Below are positions 14,001 through 17,721 of a stretch of DNA of 17,721 nucleotides, piece by piece. Source of the DNA: DATLMR01 sp035537555 (GTDB taxonomy: Bacteria > Acidobacteriota > Blastocatellia > UBA7656); contig DATLMR010000247.1 of the NCBI GenBank assembly GCA_035537555.1, forward strand, positions 1-17,721, given 5' to 3'. The notes below the pieces were generated by a model. That model did no database searches, was not told the origin of the DNA, and saw only the letters and a program-made list of their open reading frames with translations. The first letter of the stretch is position 1; each line of letters begins with the position of its first letter. A program made the position numbers and the translations under genes.

Positions 14001-15687
14001 CCCCCTCGATCCGCAAGATTACGTGGCCCTGTGCGCTCAACTTCAGGATGCGGGCGAACTGCCCTCCCAGATCGTTCACCTCTGGAGCTTAACGGCGCCG
14101 GAGCACACAGAGTCGGGAGCCGACTTCTTTGAGAGCGCCCAGAGGAATGGGTATTACTCTCTGCTCTTCCTGGCGCAGGCCGTCGCGGAGAAGGCCGCTC
14201 CCGGTCTCCACCTCTGGGTCGTATCGAATGGCGTACAAGAGGTCGAGAGTACCGACATTTGTTTTCCGGAAAAGGCGACTATGCTGGGGCCGTGTAAAGT
14301 CATTCCGCAGGAATACGAGAGCATTACGACTCATTGTATAGATGTTGCCATGCCGGCGGCCGGTTCATGGCAGGAGGGCAGGCTGGTCGAGCAGCTGCTG
14401 ACGGAGATTCGCGCCCGGGCGCTCGACGCGGCCGTCGCTTACCGTGGCAGTCTCAGAATGGTGCAGGATTTCGAGCCGGTACGGCTCGGAGGGAAAGGCG
14501 AGGAATCCAGGCCGTTGCGGGAGCAGGGTGTTTATTTAATAACGGGCGGGCTGGGAGGTGTGGGATTGCTGCTCGCCCGATACCTGGCGCGGGCCGCTCG
14601 GTCAAAATTGGTATTGCTCGGGCGCTCGCCTCTGCCTGATCGTGGGGCGTGGGATGAGTGGTCCGCGACCCACGACAAAGCCGATCCGACATCGGTCAAA
14701 ATTGCCGAAGTCCGGGCGATAGAGGCGGCGGGAGGAGAGGTCATGGTCATCGCCGCCGACGTGGCCGACGAGCAGCAGATGCGGTCCGTCGTGGCGAGGA
14801 TCGATGAACGCTTCGGCGGCCTCAACGGCCTGATTCACGCCGCGGGGATCACCAGCGGCGCTTCCGTCTTCAACCCTCTGATGGAGATAGGGCGTGACGA
14901 GACGGAGGCGCAATTTCGCCCGAAAGTGTACGGAACGTATGTGCTGGAAAAAGTGCTCTACGGCAGGGACCTCGATTTCTGCCTTATGACTTCGTCGAAC
15001 TCATCGGTGCTGGGCGGGATGGGCCTTGTCGCTTACTCCGCCGCAAACGCCTTTATGGATGCATTCGCCTCGGGCTCAAGTAAGACGGGCCGGCTGCCCT
15101 GGATCAGCTCGAGCTGGGACCCCTGGCCCGAGGAGACCAAGAGGTACACCGGGGTTCAAACCAGCATGGATCGGTATGTCATGACGGAGCAGGAGAGTAC
15201 GGAAGCATTCAGGCGAATTGTCACGACTGCCGGTGGAGGCCACGTGGTAGTCGCGACCGGAGACCTTACTGCCAGGCTCGATCTGTGGATCAGACGCGAC
15301 CACACGTCAGCCGCCGACTCACCGGCCGCTCATCCACGCCCGCAAATCCAGGGCGCGTACGCCGCGCCGCGCAACGAGATGGAACGGGACATCGCCGAGT
15401 TGTGGCAGGAGATACTGGGCGTCGAAAGGGTGGGCATAAAAGACAACTTCTTCGATCTGGGCGGCCATTCGCTCCTGGCCACGCGGCTTGTCGCGCGCTT
15501 GCGCGATCTTTTCAACGTCAGCCTTCCGCTCCAAAAGTTTTTCGAAGCGCCCAGTGTGGCAGGGCTGGCCCAGGCCATATCTGACCTTAAGACTGAGCTT
15601 GACGATGTTGAGCGATCCAGAATTCTTGAGCTGCTGGCGGGGCTTTCCGACGAAGAAGTAGATACCGACCTCAAGAAAAGAAAGTGA
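11053..15687 (+). CDS. Type I polyketide synthase, one module KS-AT-KR-ACP
   Basis: 1544 residues, one complete chain-extension module. Ketosynthase (about 15-440) has Cys184 in TACSTS, His320 in VETHGTGT and His360 in TNFGHLDAA: the full Cys-His-His triad. Acyltransferase (about 535-835) has Ser632 in GHSLGEY and His731 in VAAHSKM; the specificity motif is neither malonyl HAFH nor methylmalonyl YASH. A pseudo-KR structural part (about 910-1150) precedes the catalytic ketoreductase (about 1155-1345), with the NADPH loop GGLGGVG and all four catalytic residues Lys1291, Ser1315, Tyr1328, Asn1332 at the spacing known from DEBS. No dehydratase, enoylreductase or methyltransferase is seen, so the product should be a beta-hydroxy acyl unit. 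The carrier domain has DLGGHS with Ser1473. The last 35 residues form a charged helix-like tail, a candidate docking element for the NRPS that starts 111 bp downstream. The upstream donor of the chain is not in the window. Confidence 0.96.
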   Translation: MENSEKINGSNDSDIAVIGLTCRFPGAGNHDEFWRNLRDGVESISFLSDQEVEPSIVDTITPGDPAHVKAASVLEGADLFDAQFFGFTPREAEIMDPQQRLFLECAWEALEHSGYDPETYRGAIGVFAGARTNTYLFNLFSNRERVGALNAFEIGLGNDLAFLSTRVSYKLNLRGPSYSIHTACSTSLVAVHLACQSLLIDECQMALAGGVAVNVPQKAGYVYQHGGIVSPDGHCRAFDANAQGTIFGSGAGIVVLKRLEDALADGDSIYAVIKGSAANNDGSDKASFTAPSVHGQSEVIAEAMASAGVRPETITYVETHGTGTALGDPIEIRGLAKAFRGQGKALNHCGLGSVKTNFGHLDAAAGIASFIKAVLAIKHKQLPPSLHYSAPNPNIDFDDGSFYVNTELSEWKTAGGPRRAGVSSFGVGGTNAHVILEEAPPVEDSGASRPWQLLVLSARSDAALDKASANLTEHLRRHPEINLSDVAYTLQVGRRPFARRRILAARDVEDAVAALERSDPGRVFDGAQEIHDRPVAFMFPGGGAQYPGMGGDLYHAEPVFRQQVDECSKLLEKRLNYDLREALFPSNDRPAEMSERFNDTSMALPSLFVVEYALARLLMSWGVRPEVMIGHSLGEYVAACLAGVFSLEDALSIVVLRGRLFERLPPGAMLSVSLSESETLSLMGDALSLAAVNGSSQCVMSGPVEAIDAMAETLAGEDVEFRRLHINVAAHSKMVEPLVEEFAGFVQGLTLMPPEIPFISNVTGSWITDEEATDPYYWAGHLRKTVRFADGLENVMKEQARILLEVGPGQTLTTLVKLQRDGLHGARAFSTMRHPYEQRHDESFLLAALGKLWISGAKIDWRRLHSDERRRRVPLPTYPFERQRYWVGAGVPDDQANSRRSASNKKADVDDWFYIPSWRRTVPPAPPKETGEQESGRPWLVFVDESNLGRETLKALDRRGQSVVAVYAGEEYRKIAPRVYTIRPLDPQDYVALCAQLQDAGELPSQIVHLWSLTAPEHTESGADFFESAQRNGYYSLLFLAQAVAEKAAPGLHLWVVSNGVQEVESTDICFPEKATMLGPCKVIPQEYESITTHCIDVAMPAAGSWQEGRLVEQLLTEIRARALDAAVAYRGSLRMVQDFEPVRLGGKGEESRPLREQGVYLITGGLGGVGLLLARYLARAARSKLVLLGRSPLPDRGAWDEWSATHDKADPTSVKIAEVRAIEAAGGEVMVIAADVADEQQMRSVVARIDERFGGLNGLIHAAGITSGASVFNPLMEIGRDETEAQFRPKVYGTYVLEKVLYGRDLDFCLMTSSNSSVLGGMGLVAYSAANAFMDAFASGSSKTGRLPWISSSWDPWPEETKRYTGVQTSMDRYVMTEQESTEAFRRIVTTAGGGHVVVATGDLTARLDLWIRRDHTSAADSPAAHPRPQIQGAYAAPRNEMERDIAELWQEILGVERVGIKDNFFDLGGHSLLATRLVARLRDLFNVSLPLQKFFEAPSVAGLAQAISDLKTELDDVERSRILELLAGLSDEEVDTDLKKRK
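13063..13091 (+). repeat. Perfect palindrome, 14-bp arms, inside the AT coding region
   Basis: AGCGTCTCGCTTTC (13063-13076), a single T at 13077, then GAAAGCGAGACGCT (13078-13091), the exact reverse complement of the first arm. It lies in frame in the acyltransferase and codes for SVSLSESETL. Because of its phase the opposite strand encodes the same ten residues. A 14-bp perfect stem with essentially no loop would be a very stable DNA cruciform; as RNA a few central pairs would open. Confidence 0.9.
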
Positions 15688-15712
15688 AATCGCCGGCCCG
15701 TAGAGACCATAT

Positions 15713-15754
15713 AGGGGGCGACGGGCTTTCGGTAAGACCGGCCTGTCTCCCCCT
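15713..15754 (+). promoter_or_regulatory. Long hairpin in the PKS-NRPS intergenic region
   Basis: The left strand 15713-15733 folds onto 15737-15754 around the loop AAG. From outside in: A-T, GGGGG/CCCCC, one C-T mismatch, GAC/GTC, GGGC/GCCT (one G-T wobble), a TTT bulge, then CGGT/ACCG. This gives 17 pairs. It starts 25 bases after the PKS stop codon and ends 44 bases before the NRPS ATG. No T-run follows, so it is not a standard Rho-independent terminator. It could be an attenuation, processing or stability element that sets the PKS:NRPS ratio. Confidence 0.55.
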
Positions 15755-15798
15755 TCAAACCTTCAAGCCCTGCATAACCTGATAAAGAGGTATGAACA

Positions 15799-17721
15799 AT
15801 GAGTGATATTGACAAGTCCATAGAGGAGCTTTCTCCGAAGAAGCGGGAGCTTTTCGAGCTACTTTTAAAAGAGAGCAGGTACAAGAAGTCGGCGTCGCAA
15901 AGCGAGCCCATCTCTCGAAGGCCGGACCGGACCGTTTACCCTTTGTCGTTCGCTCAACAGCGCCTCTGGTTTATCAACCTTGTAGAGCCGGGCACCCCCG
16001 CCTATAACTTGCCCTTTTTCTGGCGCCTCACGGGGCGTCTGGATTCCCCCGCGCTGGAGCGCGCGTTGAGCGAGGTCGAGAAGCGCCACGAAGTATTGCG
16101 GGCGCGATTCCCGTCCGTGGACGGGCGACCGGTTCAGATCATTTCCGAGCACCAGCCTCGCCGAATTCCGGTGGCAAGCCTCAGGGGGCTCCCGCGCCAG
16201 GAGCGTGAAATTGAAGCGGAAAGACTCGCGGCGGAGGAAACGAGGCGTCCTTTCGATCTGGCGAGCGGCCCGCTCTTGCGAGCCACTCTGCTACGCCTCG
16301 ACGAAGAAGATCATCTGATGATGTTCACCTTGCATCACATCATTTCCGACGGCTGGTCTTTGGGGATATTTCTTAAGGAAGTGGCAACCCTCTACGAGGC
16401 TTTCTCCGCCGGCCGCCCATCCCCGCTTCCCGAGCTGCCGATTCAATATGCGGATTTCGCGCACTGGCAGCGGGAGTGGCTGCGGGGAGAGACGCTGGAA
16501 GCGGAATTGTCTTATTGGAGGCGGCAACTGGCGGGAGCTCCTCCCACAATTAAATTGCCCGCGGACCGCCCCCGGCCCGCGGCCCCTTCTTTCCGGGGCG
16601 CGACCCGGGAGTTCGTTTTACCGGCGGACCTGTACGAGTCTCTGAAGAGCCTCAGCCTTCGCGAAGGGGTGACTCTGTTTATGACGGCGCTCGCGGCGTT
16701 TCAGACTCTCCTGCACAGATATACCGGGCAAGACGACATAGTCGTCGGGTCTCCAATCGCTAACCGCAATCGTGCCGCGACCGACGGGCTTATCGGCATG
16801 CTGGTGAACACCCTGGTGCTCCGCGCAGACCTGTCCGGCAATCCTACCTTCGCCGAGTTGCTTAAGAGCGTTCGCGAAATTGCCCTGGAAGCCTACGCTC
16901 ACCAGGATATGCCGTTCGACAAGCTAGTCGAGGAACTCCAACCTGAACGCAGGCTGAATCAGACCCCTCTATTCCAGGTCATGTTCCACCTTCAAAACAC
17001 GCCGCTGCCTTCTCTGGAGATTGCGGGGCTGAAGCGCGGCCACTTTTCGCCGCCCGCCTGCGAGACGGCGATGTTCGATCTGAGCCTCTCGCTTTTAGAA
17101 CGGCCGGACCCGGTGAAAGGAGGGCCCAAACAACTCACGGGCTCTTTGGAATTTAATACCGATATATTCGACGACTCCAGCATCGAGCGAATGCTGAGTA
17201 ATTATCAGGTCTTGCTGCGGAGCGTAGTCGCGAACCCACACCTGAGGCTCTCGGAATTGCAGTTGTTGTCCGAAGCCGAGCAAAACCGGCTGCTCTTCGA
17301 ATGGAACGATATGCCCGGCTGCGGCCCGGGGGACGACCGTTATCATCATCTTTTCGAGGCTCAGGCCGGACGCACGCCTGATGCCCTTGCCGTGAAGATC
17401 GAAGACGATCAACTCACCTACAAGGAGCTGAACGAAAAAGCGAACCACCTTGCTCACTATCTACGGGCGCTCGGGGTCCGGCCCGAGACGGTGGTCGGAA
17501 TATGCCTCGATCGTTCGTTGGAGATGGCCGTAGCAATTCTCGGCATACTCAAGGCCGGGGGAGCTTATTTGCCTCTGGACCCGGCGTACCCTAAAGAACA
17601 TCTCTCGACCATACTGGAGAGCTCAAGGGCGGGCCATCTTTTAACGAGTCAGCGATTCGTTGCGCGTTTGTCTCCCTACGGGGGCAGGGTCACGGCGATC
17701 GATTCGGACGGCCACTTGATC
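15799..17721 (+). CDS. Non-ribosomal peptide synthetase, C-A(partial), 3' end outside window
   Basis: The frame is open from the ATG at 15799 to the window end (641 residues, no stop), with AGAGG 8 bases upstream. An ATG at 15792 meets a stop after four codons and is not the start. Residues 1-45 form a charged, helix-like lead (IEELSPKKRELFELLL) typical before condensation domains and a possible docking partner of the PKS tail. The condensation domain (about 50-490) has LSFAQQRLWF, RHEVLRARF, the catalytic HHIISDGWS (His179, His180, Asp184), YADFAHWQREW, VGSPIANRN, GMLVNTLVLR and DMPFDKLVEEL: a complete, apparently active domain of the ordinary chain-extending type. The adenylation domain then begins (HHLFEAQAGRTPDALAV, LTYKELNEKAN, and A2 LKAGGAYLPLDPAYP), but the window ends before A3, so the amino acid cannot be predicted. 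It would receive the beta-hydroxy acyl chain from the upstream PKS. Confidence 0.96.
   Translation, partial: MSDIDKSIEELSPKKRELFELLLKESRYKKSASQSEPISRRPDRTVYPLSFAQQRLWFINLVEPGTPAYNLPFFWRLTGRLDSPALERALSEVEKRHEVLRARFPSVDGRPVQIISEHQPRRIPVASLRGLPRQEREIEAERLAAEETRRPFDLASGPLLRATLLRLDEEDHLMMFTLHHIISDGWSLGIFLKEVATLYEAFSAGRPSPLPELPIQYADFAHWQREWLRGETLEAELSYWRRQLAGAPPTIKLPADRPRPAAPSFRGATREFVLPADLYESLKSLSLREGVTLFMTALAAFQTLLHRYTGQDDIVVGSPIANRNRAATDGLIGMLVNTLVLRADLSGNPTFAELLKSVREIALEAYAHQDMPFDKLVEELQPERRLNQTPLFQVMFHLQNTPLPSLEIAGLKRGHFSPPACETAMFDLSLSLLERPDPVKGGPKQLTGSLEFNTDIFDDSSIERMLSNYQVLLRSVVANPHLRLSELQLLSEAEQNRLLFEWNDMPGCGPGDDRYHHLFEAQAGRTPDALAVKIEDDQLTYKELNEKANHLAHYLRALGVRPETVVGICLDRSLEMAVAILGILKAGGAYLPLDPAYPKEHLSTILESSRAGHLLTSQRFVARLSPYGGRVTAIDSDGHLI

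Noticed and set aside
14598..14704. 13-base direct repeat TCGGTCAAAATTG at 14598 and 14692 in the ketoreductase.
   Set aside because: One or two exact 13-base repeats are expected by chance in a sequence of this length, and nothing else links the copies.
15792..15806. Alternative ATG at 15792 for the second NRPS.
   Set aside because: It reaches a TGA after four codons; the ATG at 15799 has AGAGG at good spacing and opens the full NRPS frame.

Overview
The window is part of a hybrid non-ribosomal peptide / polyketide biosynthetic cluster. It holds seven protein-coding genes, all on the + strand. The largest gap between genes is about 110 bases, so no stretch over 300 bases lacks a gene. The DNA is GC-rich by eye. 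The duplicated MacB/FtsX-type permease at 3470-5890 has the architecture known as ADOP (acidobacterial duplicated orphan permease), so I infer an acidobacterium, probably a soil lineage. No rRNA or other phylogenetic marker is present to confirm this. I saw no tRNA, rRNA, CRISPR array, insertion sequence, integrase, attachment site or origin.

Layout: (1) 2-3370 is the 3' part of an NRPS, with the C-terminal half of a condensation domain, then adenylation, peptidyl carrier and type I thioesterase domains: a chain-terminating module. (2) 3470-5890 is an ADOP-family permease without its own ATPase. (3) 5956-8391 is a probably exported penicillin-acylase-family Ntn hydrolase. (4) 8438-9565 is a polysaccharide pyruvyl transferase family protein. 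(5) 9660-10943 is a GT1 (RhlB/GtfB-like) glycosyltransferase. (6) 11053-15687 is a single-module type I PKS (KS-AT-KR-ACP). (7) 15799 to the window end is the start of another NRPS (condensation domain and the beginning of an adenylation domain).

How they may work together: the PKS module would add one reduced (beta-hydroxy) extender unit and pass the chain to the condensation domain of the NRPS that begins 111 bp downstream. The order is odd, because the releasing (thioesterase) module lies upstream of the PKS-NRPS pair, with four accessory genes between them. Either one assembly line is encoded out of order, or two lines sit side by side. The accessory genes suggest glycosylation, possible ketal-pyruvate decoration of a sugar, extracytoplasmic amide hydrolysis (an acyl-peptide maturation step as in PvdQ, or self-protection) and membrane transport.

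Structure not explained by the genes: an AGG/ATA-codon-rich, purine-rich block at the left edge that stops abruptly inside the condensation domain; a 30-bp in-frame tandem duplication before the carrier domain; a perfect 14-bp-arm palindrome inside the AT coding region; a long hairpin between the PKS and the downstream NRPS; a short hairpin right after the thioesterase stop codon; and a G8 homopolymer in the permease gene.
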